64,000 nucleotides of DNA from Holophagaceae bacterium (GTDB lineage: Bacteria; Acidobacteriota; Holophagae; Holophagales; Holophagaceae): the NCBI GenBank assembly GCA_016722505.1, contig JADKJH010000001.1, positions 1,116,001 through 1,180,000 on the forward strand, written 5' to 3'. Below the pieces are notes generated by a model. The model was not told where the DNA came from and searched no databases. It saw nothing but the letters and a program-made list of their open reading frames with translations. Both the position numbers and the translations under genes were made by a program. The first letter of the stretch is position 1. Every line of letters begins with the position of its first letter. Below, one piece after another: positions 1 through 9,400 of this stretch.

Positions 1-15
1 ATGTGAAGGCCAGTC

Positions 16-501
16 TCAGTCATCGAGCAAAGGCGGCCCAGGCTCTGCGGGAAGCTCTGGCAAATCTGGCAATGGGACGCTGAAGCCCCCTTCTCGAAGG
101 GCGATGGCCCGCTGGTAGGCAAGCAGCACCGCCGTGCGCACCCGCAGATAACTGGTGTCGGTGACCTTGGAAGCGAAACTCAAGGTGGACACCACGTACC
201 ATCCGCCAGCCGGCAATTGCTGCGGAGCGCTCAGCTGGATCTTAGGAGGCAGGATCGCTGATGAGCTTCCCTCCCGCAGATCCAAGGAGATCTTTTCGGA
301 CCAGGCCTGGAGCGGCTCCACCAGCAGGGCCGCGGCCTCTTCCGTGTCGGCCGACACGCGCCCGTACAGCGTGAAGAAAAGCCGCATCTGGGGCGGTTCG
401 ATGCTCGAATTCAGAAAGCCCGCCATGCTGGCGATCTGCTGGAAATCCTTCTGCAGCGCGAGCAATTTGGGACTGGGTTGAAGGGGTTGCCGTGTAGCCA
501 T
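16..501 (-). CDS. Hypothetical protein
   Basis: A 161-residue protein I do not recognise. The ATG at 501 is preferred over the TTG one codon upstream. The sequence is soluble-looking, with no signal peptide or membrane segment. It starts MATRQPLQPS, has a mixed helix/strand middle part and ends in a Pro/Leu-rich tail (PELPAEPGPPLLDD). The central part (GGWYVVSTLSF) looks like a beta-strand core, but I can name no family. It is transcribed away from the phosphatase gene at 621, so the 120-bp gap probably carries divergent promoters. The open reading frame is long and has no better competitor, so it is probably real, with function unknown. Confidence 0.6.
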   Translation of the reverse strand: MATRQPLQPSPKLLALQKDFQQIASMAGFLNSSIEPPQMRLFFTLYGRVSADTEEAAALLVEPLQAWSEKISLDLREGSSSAILPPKIQLSAPQQLPAGGWYVVSTLSFASKVTDTSYLRVRTAVLLAYQRAIALREGGFSVPLPDLPELPAEPGPPLLDD

Positions 502-620
502 CAAATTAAGAGTGTCACGAACCGGTAGAGGACGTTACCAAATAGCCGTGCTGCCACCGCAGATGGGCTGGGTTTAATTTTCTTGCAACAGCCTTTCCGG
601 CGCCCGGCCATCATGATCTG

Positions 621-1199
621 GTGATTCCCTTATACCTGATGAGACACGGCCCCACGGAGGGTTCCAGCCTTGGCGCACCGCTGGGGCGGATGGATCTTCC
701 GGTGAGTGATGCAGGGCTTCTTGCCTGGCCGGCCGTCAAGCAGGAGTTATTGGCTTCAGGCATCCAGCGGGTGCTCACCTCGGATTTGGCACGAGCAAGG
801 ATCCATGCGCTTGACTTGGGGCTGCCCACGCTGGTGCTGCCGGACCTCGGCGAACAGGATTTCGGCGCCTGGGAGGGTATTCCGTGGAGCGACATCAAAG
901 GCGCCGAGCCCTTTTTCGCCAATCCCGTGATGGGGACGCCGCCAAGTGGCGAAAGCTTCGCCCATTGCGCCAGCCGTGCCCTATTGGCATTTCAGGGTGC
1001 GATCGAGGGTGAGGCGCCAACGCTGGTCTTCACCCATGGCGGGCCCTTGAGGGCGATCCTTTCCCACTTCATGGGCCTGCCTCTCTATCGGGCCTTGGAC
1101 CTCGCATGGCAGCCTTACGGCATTTCGAAATTGGAGGTCCATGGCTCCAACCGCGCAGTGCTGCGGTACCACAACCGAGCCATGCCGACGAGGCAATAG
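621..1199 (+). CDS. Histidine phosphatase family protein (phosphoglycerate mutase-like)
   Basis: A 192-residue histidine phosphatase. The catalytic RHG motif is at residues 8-10 (LMRHGPTEG), DFGAWEG follows in the middle, and the second catalytic His is in LVFTHGGPL near residue 140. Members remove phosphate from small molecules through a phospho-histidine. The DFGxWEG motif also occurs in alpha-ribazole phosphatase (CobC), and the next operon is a B12-uptake operon, so a role in cobalamin lower-loop assembly is possible. However, the gene lies upstream of the riboswitch, is not under its control, and many unrelated phosphatases share these motifs. The start is a GTG at 621, because the nearby ATG at 613 runs into a stop. 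Confidence 0.8.
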   Translation: MIPLYLMRHGPTEGSSLGAPLGRMDLPVSDAGLLAWPAVKQELLASGIQRVLTSDLARARIHALDLGLPTLVLPDLGEQDFGAWEGIPWSDIKGAEPFFANPVMGTPPSGESFAHCASRALLAFQGAIEGEAPTLVFTHGGPLRAILSHFMGLPLYRALDLAWQPYGISKLEVHGSNRAVLRYHNRAMPTRQ

Positions 1200-1202
1200 A
1201 TG

Positions 1203-1395
1203 ATAAGCGGTGGGCTGTAGGCAGTGGGTAGTAGGCGGGTCCCAAGGTACGAGTTCCCGGTACTTCTAAAGAAGTCCCAAGTCTCAAGTCCCAAGGTTCA
1301 ATAAGGAGGCGGCCTTAGGCCGCATTAACTTTAGTGCGCCTTTAGCGCCTCCAAACTTGCTTGAGACTTGAGACTTGGGACCTGAGACTCCTCCC
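1203..1395. repeat. Long imperfect hairpin of iterated words
   Basis: This gap between the phosphatase and the riboswitch is a long imperfect palindrome. The left arm (about 1272-1300) iterates the words AAGTCCCAAGTCTCAAG; the right arm (about 1350-1385) iterates the complementary CTTGAGACTTGAGACTTGGG. The core holds a short perfect hairpin, GCGGCC-TTA-GGCCGC, flanked by GGAGGC/GCCTCC. It may end transcription of the phosphatase gene. The same design with an equivalent GC core occurs at 12110-12180. Confidence 0.7.
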
Positions 1396-1448
1396 ATCAC
1401 CCACAGAGGGCTTGCCATCCGCTTCCATCCCTGAAACCCTGAATTTCG

Positions 1449-1660
1449 ACAACGTGTGCTGGATGCACGGGAAGCCGGTTAGATTCCGGCGCTGCCCCGC
1501 AACGGTATGCACCCCGCGATACAAATCATTTCGTGGGAGGCCCGGCCCGGAAGCGATCTTCCGGGACCGGCTGGAGCCACTGGCGCGCCGCGCTGGGAAG
1601 ACTCTGGGGAGGTCATCCGACCCCTGCCGCGTGCGAGCCCGGAGACCGATTCAACACCAA
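1449..1660 (+). ncRNA. Cobalamin (B12) riboswitch
   Basis: The conserved aptamer core is visible: GGGAAGCCGGTT, then ATTCCGGCGCTGCCCCGCAACGG near 1470-1505, then CTGGGAAGACTCTGGGG, and the B12 box GCGAGCCCGGAGACCG at 1633-1648. These are the invariant blocks of the AdoCbl riboswitch family. It lies directly upstream of a BtuB-type receptor and the BtuFCD transporter. Binding of cobalamin is expected to switch the operon off. The exact 5' and 3' borders are estimated. Confidence 0.95.
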
Positions 1661-1713
1661 GACCACCGCCGAGGGAGCGGAGGGATCACGCCACCCGGCG
1701 CAGCCCTCCCTTT

Positions 1714-1736
1714 CCTCCGCGATTCATGCGTGGAGG
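1714..1736 (+). promoter_or_regulatory. RBS-sequestering hairpin of the riboswitch expression platform
   Basis: CCTCC at 1714-1718 can pair with GGAGG at 1732-1736, which is the ribosome binding site five bases before the btuB ATG at 1742. This suggests translational rather than transcriptional control: ligand binding would favour this stem and hide the binding site. The pairing is read directly from the sequence; the switching model is inferred from the riboswitch family. Confidence 0.65.
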
Positions 1737-1741
1737 CGTGA

Positions 1742-3772
1742 ATGAAGGCAACCCGAATCTTTTTCATCCTGGCTCTTGGAGCCCATCTTTCGGCGGAAAC
1801 GCTGGAAGAAACGCATCCCAAGGCCATGGCCACCGCAACGGTGTCAGTGTCTGCCGAGGCCTTGCCGGTGGAGTTGGTGAAGACTCCCAACCCGGTGAGG
1901 ATCATCGAAGGTGAAGATCTGGCGCGTCTCCAGGCGCGCACCCTGGCCGATCTTCTGGCGGTTCTCCAGCCTGGGGCGATTATGAACAATGGCGGCCCCG
2001 GTAAGCAGAGCAGTGCTTTCCTCAATGGAACGCTCTCAAAAAACGTGGTGATTCTGCTGGATGGCCTACGTCTAAACGATCCTACCGGCATAAGCCCGGA
2101 CCTGGGAGCCCTCAGCCTGCTCGGTATCGAGAGGGTGGAGCTTCTGCTTGGCCCCACTTCGGTGCTCCATGGCAGCGACGCCATTGGTGGCGTGATTTCC
2201 CTGCACAGCGGGTCGCCGAAGGAATATGGCTTCCACGGCTCCAGTTTCCTGCTTGGTGGAACCCAGGCTCAGTCGGGCATCGGGGCTGTCGCACAGCTAA
2301 AAGGTGGCTGGGGCTGGCTCAGTGCGGGTGGTGAAGCAACTCGGCAGGGAACTGACTTTCCCAACGATGATTTCCGTCAAACAGGCGCCTTTCTGCGCGG
2401 TGGCCGCCGCATCGGGCCCTTCGACCTCACACTGCACTATCGCAATTCCGGGCAAACGGCGGAAACGCCCTTCGACGTTCAATACCCCGGCCCCAAACGC
2501 GTTTATGTCGCTGACCGCGAAACCAGCGCGCGGCAGGAAAGCTGGGGGGCGAACCTGCGGGTTGAACCTGCGAAGAATCTAGAACTCGAGAATGTCCTGG
2601 GCGTCATCGAAGGCTCCAACGCTGATCCCAAAGGCCGAGGCCGCGCGCAACAGGAGCGCAGCTTCCGCCGCTTCGAAGATCAGCTTTCGGTAAACTGGCT
2701 GCCCCTTGCGAACCTTCGCTTTTCGGCCCGGCTTGAAGGCCGCATGGACACTAGTGAGGCGAAGAACTACTACGACCCCACCATCTTTGGAAATGTTCAG
2801 TACCGGGGCGAAGGTCGTGATCTCTCCGCTGCTGTTGAAACGCGATGGGAGATTTGCAGTGGCTTGGACTGGGTGAGCGGCCTGCGCCGCGAAGCCACGC
2901 ATCGTGACCTCACGCGTGCCTCCACCGGTGCCCGCGATCGAGTGGGCAGGGCCGAAGCCACAACCTTCAAGACCGGATTGAACTGGATCGTGAATCCCTC
3001 CCTTCGTTTCTACATGGGATTCGGCCAAGGCTTCCGCATGCCGAACCTCTTGGAGTTCACGCTTAACGCCCAGGCCGAAGCGGTGGACCGCGCCAGCTAT
3101 CCCATTTCGCCTGAGCACAGCCACACGGTGCAGATCGGAACCACGGGCCGTTTTGGGGAGCATTTTGAATACCGCGTGGAGGCCCAACGCACAAGAATCA
3201 GTGACCTCCTGGCCTATCGCTACGACCCGACCTTTTCCGCTGCTTTCACGGACCACTATGAGAATTCTGGCAATGTGCAGGCTTCAACTCTTGAAGGAGC
3301 CTTGGGCTGGAAGGGGGGGAACGACGTGGTCTACGGCTGGGATCTCGTGCTGCGCAGCCAGGACACCCGGGACCTCGACCACAATACCGACGCGGACCGC
3401 TACGGAAACATCAACACGGCCATCGTCCGCCATCCCTTCTTCACGGTCTCCGTCGCCTTGTTCGCGGCCTTCAAGGAGTTCCGAGCCAATCTCCATTTCG
3501 ACCGCATTGGTTCCCGCTATGACGTGCAGGATTTGCCACCCTACCAAGTCATCAGCACGGGCCACGCCTACAATGAATTGAATCTGTCCTTCGGCTGGAC
3601 GCCCTGCAAACACATCGCCCTGCAAGTGCGGGGCGAACACCTCCTCCAGCCCAAGCAGAACGTGCCAGATTGGACCTCGGGCGCCTTTGATGGGAACGGA
3701 AACGCCGAGCTCGTGTACGGCTTTCCTGCTCCCAGCCGTCGCGCTTCGCTCTCCGCCACCTATCGCTGGTAA
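1742..3772 (+). CDS. btuB: TonB-dependent cobalamin receptor, BtuB type
   Basis: A 676-residue outer-membrane receptor with an N-terminal signal peptide (MKATRIFFILALGAHLSAE). Next comes the plug domain at about residues 35-160 (VRIIEGEDLARLQARTLAD, then VILLDGLRLNDP and IERVELLLGP), then a 22-strand-type barrel, ending in the aromatic terminal strand ASLSATYRW. It takes up corrinoids across the outer membrane using TonB energy. The assignment rests on the receptor fold plus the upstream B12 riboswitch and the downstream BtuFCD genes. The gene opens the operon; btuF follows after 9 bp. A related corrinoid or a tetrapyrrole precursor could be the true ligand. Confidence 0.9.
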   Translation: MKATRIFFILALGAHLSAETLEETHPKAMATATVSVSAEALPVELVKTPNPVRIIEGEDLARLQARTLADLLAVLQPGAIMNNGGPGKQSSAFLNGTLSKNVVILLDGLRLNDPTGISPDLGALSLLGIERVELLLGPTSVLHGSDAIGGVISLHSGSPKEYGFHGSSFLLGGTQAQSGIGAVAQLKGGWGWLSAGGEATRQGTDFPNDDFRQTGAFLRGGRRIGPFDLTLHYRNSGQTAETPFDVQYPGPKRVYVADRETSARQESWGANLRVEPAKNLELENVLGVIEGSNADPKGRGRAQQERSFRRFEDQLSVNWLPLANLRFSARLEGRMDTSEAKNYYDPTIFGNVQYRGEGRDLSAAVETRWEICSGLDWVSGLRREATHRDLTRASTGARDRVGRAEATTFKTGLNWIVNPSLRFYMGFGQGFRMPNLLEFTLNAQAEAVDRASYPISPEHSHTVQIGTTGRFGEHFEYRVEAQRTRISDLLAYRYDPTFSAAFTDHYENSGNVQASTLEGALGWKGGNDVVYGWDLVLRSQDTRDLDHNTDADRYGNINTAIVRHPFFTVSVALFAAFKEFRANLHFDRIGSRYDVQDLPPYQVISTGHAYNELNLSFGWTPCKHIALQVRGEHLLQPKQNVPDWTSGAFDGNGNAELVYGFPAPSRRASLSATYRW

Positions 3773-3781
3773 GGTCCATTT

Positions 3782-4621
3782 ATGTTTGGTTCAGGACTAC
3801 GAATTCTAGTCTCGCTTCTCGCCTCGGCGCTCCTATTCGCAGGAGCGCCGGCGCGCGTGGTGTCCCAAACCGTCGGCACCGACGAACTGCTGCTGGCGCT
3901 CGCCGATCCCTCACAGATCGCGGCCCTGAGCCATCTGGCGAAGGACCCGGCCTTCAGTCCCGTGGCAAAAGAAGCTGCGAATTTTCCAATTCTCCGCACC
4001 AGCGATGCGGAGAGCATTCTCAAGTTCCACCCGGATCTGGTGCTCATCGCGAGCTACACCCGCGCCGAGACGAAAGCCCTCTTGCAGCGGACCGGCGTGA
4101 AGCTCCTCATTTTAGAAAAATTTGAAAGCCTGGATGATCTCTATGCCAACGCCCGCACCATCGGGGTTGCGCTGGGCCACCCCGATCGGGCGGAGGCTGC
4201 GATCCGCAACTGGCAGCACCGCGTGGCAGCTCTTAATAAAAGGCTTCAGGGTTCCCGCCGCGTGCGAGTCCTGCCAGCCAGCACCTTTCCCTTCACGGCG
4301 GGAGCAGACACGACTTTCCAGGATGTCTGCGATCACGCGGGCGCCTTGAACGTCGCTGCCGAAGCTGGTCTCAGAGGGCACCAGCCAACCCCCACGGAAA
4401 AACTGCTCACCTGGAACGCGGAAGTCCTGGTGGCCAGCGGCGAGGAGGGCAACCGGGTCATCGAACGGCTCCGGGAACTGCCCTCCTATAAATTTCTTCC
4501 TGCGATGAAGGCAGGCCACGTGGTGCTGGTGTCGGGGCCGTGCATGGCCTCCACGGCCCAGGCGCGGCTGGACGCCTACGAGGAACTGGCCCGCGCACTG
4601 CATCCGGAAAGATTCAAGTGA
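3782..4621 (+). CDS. btuF: Cobalamin ABC transporter, periplasmic substrate-binding protein
   Basis: A 279-residue class III periplasmic binding protein with a signal peptide ending near ARVVSQ. It has the BtuF/FhuD-type layout: an N-terminal lobe with GTDELLLALADPSQIAALS and ESILKFHPDLVLIAS, a long connecting helix around DDLYANARTIGVALG, and a C-terminal lobe with LLTWNAEVLVASG. It captures corrinoid in the periplasm and delivers it to BtuCD. The last codons overlap the start of btuC, so the two are translationally coupled. Heme- or siderophore-binding relatives look similar; the riboswitch makes B12 much the best choice. Confidence 0.88.
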   Translation: MFGSGLRILVSLLASALLFAGAPARVVSQTVGTDELLLALADPSQIAALSHLAKDPAFSPVAKEAANFPILRTSDAESILKFHPDLVLIASYTRAETKALLQRTGVKLLILEKFESLDDLYANARTIGVALGHPDRAEAAIRNWQHRVAALNKRLQGSRRVRVLPASTFPFTAGADTTFQDVCDHAGALNVAAEAGLRGHQPTPTEKLLTWNAEVLVASGEEGNRVIERLRELPSYKFLPAMKAGHVVLVSGPCMASTAQARLDAYEELARALHPERFK

Positions 4622-5595
4622 AGCGCTTATGGGCTCCCGCATGGCTGCTGGCATTGCTGCTGGTGCTGGCATTCATGGGATCGTTGGCCTTTGGTGAAGT
4701 GCGCCTGGCTCCCCCCGAGGTCCTGCACGTCTTGATGGGGCGTGGCGAAGGCTTGGCCCGCACGGTGGTGCTGGATTTCCGTCTGCCGCGCGCGCTCGTG
4801 GGCATGGCGGTGGGCGCAGGGCTCGCGGCTTCTGGTGTCCTGATGCAGTCCTTCTTCCGCAATCCTCTGGCCAGTCCAGGCCTGCTGGGCGTGAGCACCG
4901 GCGGCGCTTTGGGAGCCGTGGCGGCGCTGGCCCTGGGCTGGGCATCGAACTCGGTCTTCGCCCTTCCCGCCGCCTCCATCGCCGGGGCCTTTCTCGCCAC
5001 TTTCGCGGTCATGGCCCTCGCCAAACGGGAGGCCAGCGCCGAGCACTTGCTGTTGGCAGGTGTGGCGCTCAACGCGCTCTTTGGCGCGGCTACAAGCTTC
5101 ATTCTGAATCTCACCGCGGGCCAGTTCGAGGTGACCGGCCAGATCGTTTTCTGGATGCTGGGGGGTCTTGAGAACCGCACTTGGGCCCATGTCTGGATGG
5201 TCCTGCCAGGCACGGTTTTGGGTTGTCTGCTGCTGCTGCCCTTTGGCCGGGCGTTGAATCTGCTGTCCCTTGGCGAGCAGGGAGCCCAGAGCCTCGGCGT
5301 GAATGTAAGGCAGCTCCAGTGGGAGATCATCGCGCTCTCGACGATCCTCACGGCCCTGGCCACAGCGGTGGGCGGCGTCATCGGTTTCGTAGGTCTGGTA
5401 GTGCCCCACATCCTGCGCCTTGGCTTCGGCCCCGATCATCGCCGCCTGCTGCCGCTCTCGATGATCGGCGGCGCAGCCTTCGTGCTGGCCTGCGATCTCA
5501 TTACGCGATTCCTGCCGGGCGAATTGCGCCTGGGCGTTGTGACGGCGCTGCTCGGCGGCCCGTTCTTCCTGTGGATGCTGCGGAGGCCCGCATGA
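4618..5595 (+). CDS. btuC: Cobalamin ABC transporter permease (FecCD family)
   Basis: A 325-residue FecCD/BtuC-family permease with about ten membrane helices. Hallmarks are LDFRLPRALVGMAVGAGLA near the N-terminus, NPLASPGLLGVSTGGALGA, and the cytoplasmic coupling region GFVGLVVPHILRL. The GTG at 4618 is chosen over the longer open frame from 4540: it gives the normal family length, begins just before the first membrane helix (WLLALLLVLAFM), and makes a GTGA overlap with the btuF stop. Its own stop overlaps the btuD ATG in the same way. Confidence 0.92.
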   Translation: MKRLWAPAWLLALLLVLAFMGSLAFGEVRLAPPEVLHVLMGRGEGLARTVVLDFRLPRALVGMAVGAGLAASGVLMQSFFRNPLASPGLLGVSTGGALGAVAALALGWASNSVFALPAASIAGAFLATFAVMALAKREASAEHLLLAGVALNALFGAATSFILNLTAGQFEVTGQIVFWMLGGLENRTWAHVWMVLPGTVLGCLLLLPFGRALNLLSLGEQGAQSLGVNVRQLQWEIIALSTILTALATAVGGVIGFVGLVVPHILRLGFGPDHRRLLPLSMIGGAAFVLACDLITRFLPGELRLGVVTALLGGPFFLWMLRRPA

Positions 5596-6299
5596 TCCGC
5601 GCGGAAGCCATCACGCTGGGGACGCGACTGCGCGATGTGTCCTTGCATTTGCCTCCAAGTAGTCTCACGGCGGTGGTGGGTCCGAACGGCGCGGGAAAGT
5701 CCACACTGTTGCTCGTGCTTGCGGGCTTGCTCAAGGCTGAAGGTTCCATCGCGTGGATGGGTGAGGATTTGAACCACATCACGTTTCCCGAACGTGGAAG
5801 GCGCTTGGCCTGGGTAGGCCAGGATTTGAACGCGGATTTCGCGTTTCCGGTGCGTGACGTGGTGGCCCAAGGACGCCATGCCTTTGGCGATGATGGGGAA
5901 TTCGTGGATGCTGCGATGAGGGCCATGGACATAGCCCACCTAGCGGATCGGTCCGTGACTCGGCTCTCCGGGGGGGAACGCCGCCGCACCTTCCTGGCGA
6001 GGGCCCTGGCGACGGATGCGAAGATCCAGCTCTGGGATGAACCCACAGCCAACCTGGATGTGCGGCACAGCCTGGATGTCCTGCAACTCGCGATGAAGCT
6101 GCGGGATGAAGGCCGCGCTGTGCTCATTTCCCTGCATGACCTTCGCGCGGCGCTGTGCTTCGATCAGGTGCTGGTGTTGGACCAGGGCCGCCTTGCCGCC
6201 AGTGGCAAGCCCGAAGCCGTGTTGAATCCGGAACTCATCCAGAAGGTGTTCGGCGTCAGGGCCCGTATGGGCCAGGAGATGATCCTGGAATTGCCGTAA
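5592..6299 (+). CDS. btuD: Cobalamin ABC transporter ATP-binding protein
   Basis: A 235-residue ABC ATPase. Walker A (GPNGAGKST) is near residue 35, then the Q-loop (WVGQDL), the signature LSGGERRR, Walker B with the catalytic Glu (LWDEPTANLD), and the H-loop His in SLHDL. It powers import through BtuC. The ATG at 5592 overlaps the btuC stop (ATGA). The protein is slightly shorter than typical BtuD/FhuC but holds every catalytic motif. It is the last gene of the riboswitch-controlled operon and is followed by a strong hairpin at 6334-6399. Confidence 0.92.
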   Translation: MIRAEAITLGTRLRDVSLHLPPSSLTAVVGPNGAGKSTLLLVLAGLLKAEGSIAWMGEDLNHITFPERGRRLAWVGQDLNADFAFPVRDVVAQGRHAFGDDGEFVDAAMRAMDIAHLADRSVTRLSGGERRRTFLARALATDAKIQLWDEPTANLDVRHSLDVLQLAMKLRDEGRAVLISLHDLRAALCFDQVLVLDQGRLAASGKPEAVLNPELIQKVFGVRARMGQEMILELP

Positions 6300-6333
6300 A
6301 AATCGCCGCAGAGGAACATGGTCAAAATGCAAG

Positions 6334-6399
6334 AAGCCGCAGATTGCGCAGATGACAAAGATGAAAAAATAATTCACTTATCTGCGTAATCTGCGGCTT
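6334..6399. terminator. Long hairpin between convergent genes, probable bidirectional terminator
   Basis: AAGCCGCAGATTGCGCAGAT (6334-6353) pairs with ATCTGCGTAATCTGCGGCTT (6380-6399) with few mismatches across a 26-base AT-rich loop, and is followed by TTTATT. It separates the B12 operon (+) from the large lipoprotein gene (-), where it could stop transcripts from both sides. The word 'CTGCG(T/C)AATCTGCGG' is iterated, as in the other word-built hairpins in this window. Confidence 0.75.
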
Positions 6400-6404
6400 T
6401 TATT

Positions 6405-9400
6405 CTATTCGAGAATATTCAGCACCATCTTCTCGCTGGCGACGCCGCTGGAGAGCGTGAGTTCCAGTTGCTTGACGGAGGTCTTGATGACCATGTCGCC
6501 ACCCCGGGCGAAGCTGAGCACCTCGCCGGTATTCGCATCGCGCACCATCACCAGGGGATGGGCAGCAGCATCCCAGGTCAGGCGCACTTCGCCCTCGCCG
6601 AAGACCTTGGCCTGCGGCATCTGAACCGCGCCGCTCTTCAGCGGAAGCACGTTGCTGCTCCAACGGACAGCCTCGGGCCCTGAAGCACCCAGCACGCGAA
6701 GTTCTTGCAACTGTTCAACAGGGAATTCCTTCACAGGAATAGCAGCCATGAAATGCTGGATTCGGCTTCCCGGGATGTCGTCGGCCACTTGCAATAGAGG
6801 CAGCGAACGCTGGAAAAGGAGGCTGCCCGAAGCAGTCCGGCCCTCGACCAGGCGGCTGCCATGGAAGGTTTTGCGGTCCCAGACACTGGGCACAGTGCGC
6901 ACTTGCAGCACCGGATCCAATTCGACCGTTCCATTGTGGATGCGGCCCGAAATCAATAGGCAGTCTTGCATAGTTTGAGTGTTGAGGGCATTTGCTTGCT
7001 CGGTTGCGTCTGAAGCAACTGCCGGAGCAATGCCATATGGGCTGGCCTGCCTAAAATCCAGGATGGAATGGTAGACGTAGTCGCTGACCCAGACGGGCGA
7101 GCAATAGGCCATGATGTCCTTGTAGACCGCAGGATCCTTCAAGGCCATGGCAGCCACATCCAGACCGTAGATACCGATGAGGCCACCGGCATAGGGGTAG
7201 GCAGGATCAGGGTTCGCCGGACCATCTGTGATAGGACAAGGCGAATGCTGGCGGCCCATGTTGTGGCCAGTTTCATGGGTAAGCACATCAAAGTAGAGAC
7301 CACCATCGGCGTAGCCGGTAGTCTTGTCCCAGCCCATGGCGCTGCGGGGCGAACTGGAGCCGGCATTCGGCACGTAGCCCAAGCCCGCCACACCGCTGGC
7401 ATAGCTCACATTCAAGGCGCCGTAATAATAGCGGGTGGAGGCTTCGACCACGCGCTTTGCCTCAAGTTCGGTAAGCAATCCACTCCATCCACCGCCATCA
7501 AAGACCAGCACCTGTGATGTGGTGTAGGGCGACCCCATAACCACATCCATGCCCGGGGCAATGGGATACATTTTTTGGAACCTGGCATACCAGCTAGCCA
7601 GGTTCGCAGAGGACGCATTGCCGGTGAGGCTGCTTTGCGTGATCGGGATAAGCGTGCCGTGGAAGGTCTGCAAGGTACGAACATCCATCGCCATCGGTGT
7701 CGGTGTCCCCGATGAAGGCCACATATTGTTCGTCTCATCCGCTTCGGGAATCGCATTGGTGGGGTCCACATCAACAAGGATTCCTAGTCCTGGCTGGATG
7801 GAGGCGCCCGGCAACGTATAGTTCCAGGATTGGCTCAAGGTGGCCTCGGATACTCCTGTCGGAGCGGTGCCGAGGGTAGGCGCGATCGTCTGAGTTCCCG
7901 TCTGCGTTGCGCCGTTGTAGGTACGCACGCGCACTGAAGGCGCCGCGATCCCGGCCTGATTGCCCCGGGCGAAGACCCGCAGCACGCCATCCTTGCCGGC
8001 CACCAAAGGCACCGTACCCGTGTAATTCTGCGCACTTTGGGTGACATAGGCGCCATCAATGAAAAGGTCCGCCGTGGGGCCGCTGGCGGTGGGTGTGAAC
8101 GCATGGTTTGAAATGGCCGTTCCAGAGGGCGAGGTCAAGCGAATCGGAGCGACAGCAGCCCCACTCGGCACTATGAACGTCAGCGTGGTGTCCGTGACAT
8201 TGGTGGGAGCCGCCGCAAAGACATTGCCGATGCTGAGAGCCGAAGTTCCGCTCAGATGCGTGCCCGTCAATAGGACGTTCGTGCTGCTTGGTCCCATGGT
8301 GGGGTTGAAGCCGGTGATGGTGGGCGGCTGAGGCGCGGCGGTCACTTTGAGCGAAGCGCACATGAATGACCCAGTGTCCACAGGGCCTTGATCCTGGATT
8401 CGCAAATTCCAGGTGCCGTTCGCCGTTTTTCCCATGAAGGCGGACAGCGGTTGAGCCGGCTTGTAGGTGCCCACATAAGGAGATGCGCCGGAGAGAGGGC
8501 CCGCAGCGCCATCGCTGAACACAGTGTATTGGCCCGGTGCGCAGCCGGTGCCGTAGTTGTGGCCAGCGTCGTCACGGCTGGCGGCTAAAGAAATGGTGGT
8601 GTTGTCCGGCGCGATGAGCTGCAGATCCAGATCACCCACAAAGGTGTGGGTGATGTAAATGGAAATCTCCACCTCCTTGATGGGATAGCTGAGTCCAGAA
8701 ATGTTGAAGGGGATCAGTAGGGGTGTGCCAAACACACTGGTGCTGGGCGCGTCCGGAATCACTGTCACGGTGGTGTTGCTCTGCTGATTCGTAGGATTGG
8801 CCGACACGGTGAAGGGGGAAGGACTCGTGGCGGTCCCACTGGAGGTTTGGACTGTCACAGAGCCGCTGGTGGCACCCGTTGGCACGAGGGCCGTGATCTG
8901 CGAATTGCTGTCCTGGATGAAGAGCGCGCTCACCCCGTTGAACCGCACCGACGTGGCGCCTCCGAGATTGGCGCCCGTGATGACCACTGCTTGGCCCGGC
9001 AGGCCAGAAGCAATGCTGAGTCCAGTGATGGTGGGTGTCCCACCACTTGGTGTGACCGTGAAATTCGTCGTGGAAGTCGCCGTGCCACCGGGAGTGGTGA
9101 CAGCGATGAGCCCCGTATTAGTTGTTGGCACTGTAGCGGTAATCTGGGTCGCACCGTTGACCGCAAACACCGCGCTGACACCGTTAAAGGTCACCGCGGA
9201 TGCTGCCGTGAAATTGGTTCCCGTGATAATTACGGACGAACCCACAGGGCCGCTGGTGGGCGTAAAACCAGTGATCGTTGGAGCCGGGGTGGGGCCGGAT
9301 GTCACGATGACCGTGAAAGTCTGTACCGTCACACCGCCATGGCCATCGTTGGCGGAAAAGGTGAAGGTGGGCGAGGTGGCCACATCCGCAAGGACAGGCA

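Noticed and set aside
621..1199. Histidine phosphatase named as CobC
   Set aside because: The motifs are shared by many phosphatases and the gene is outside the riboswitch-controlled unit, so only the family name is kept.
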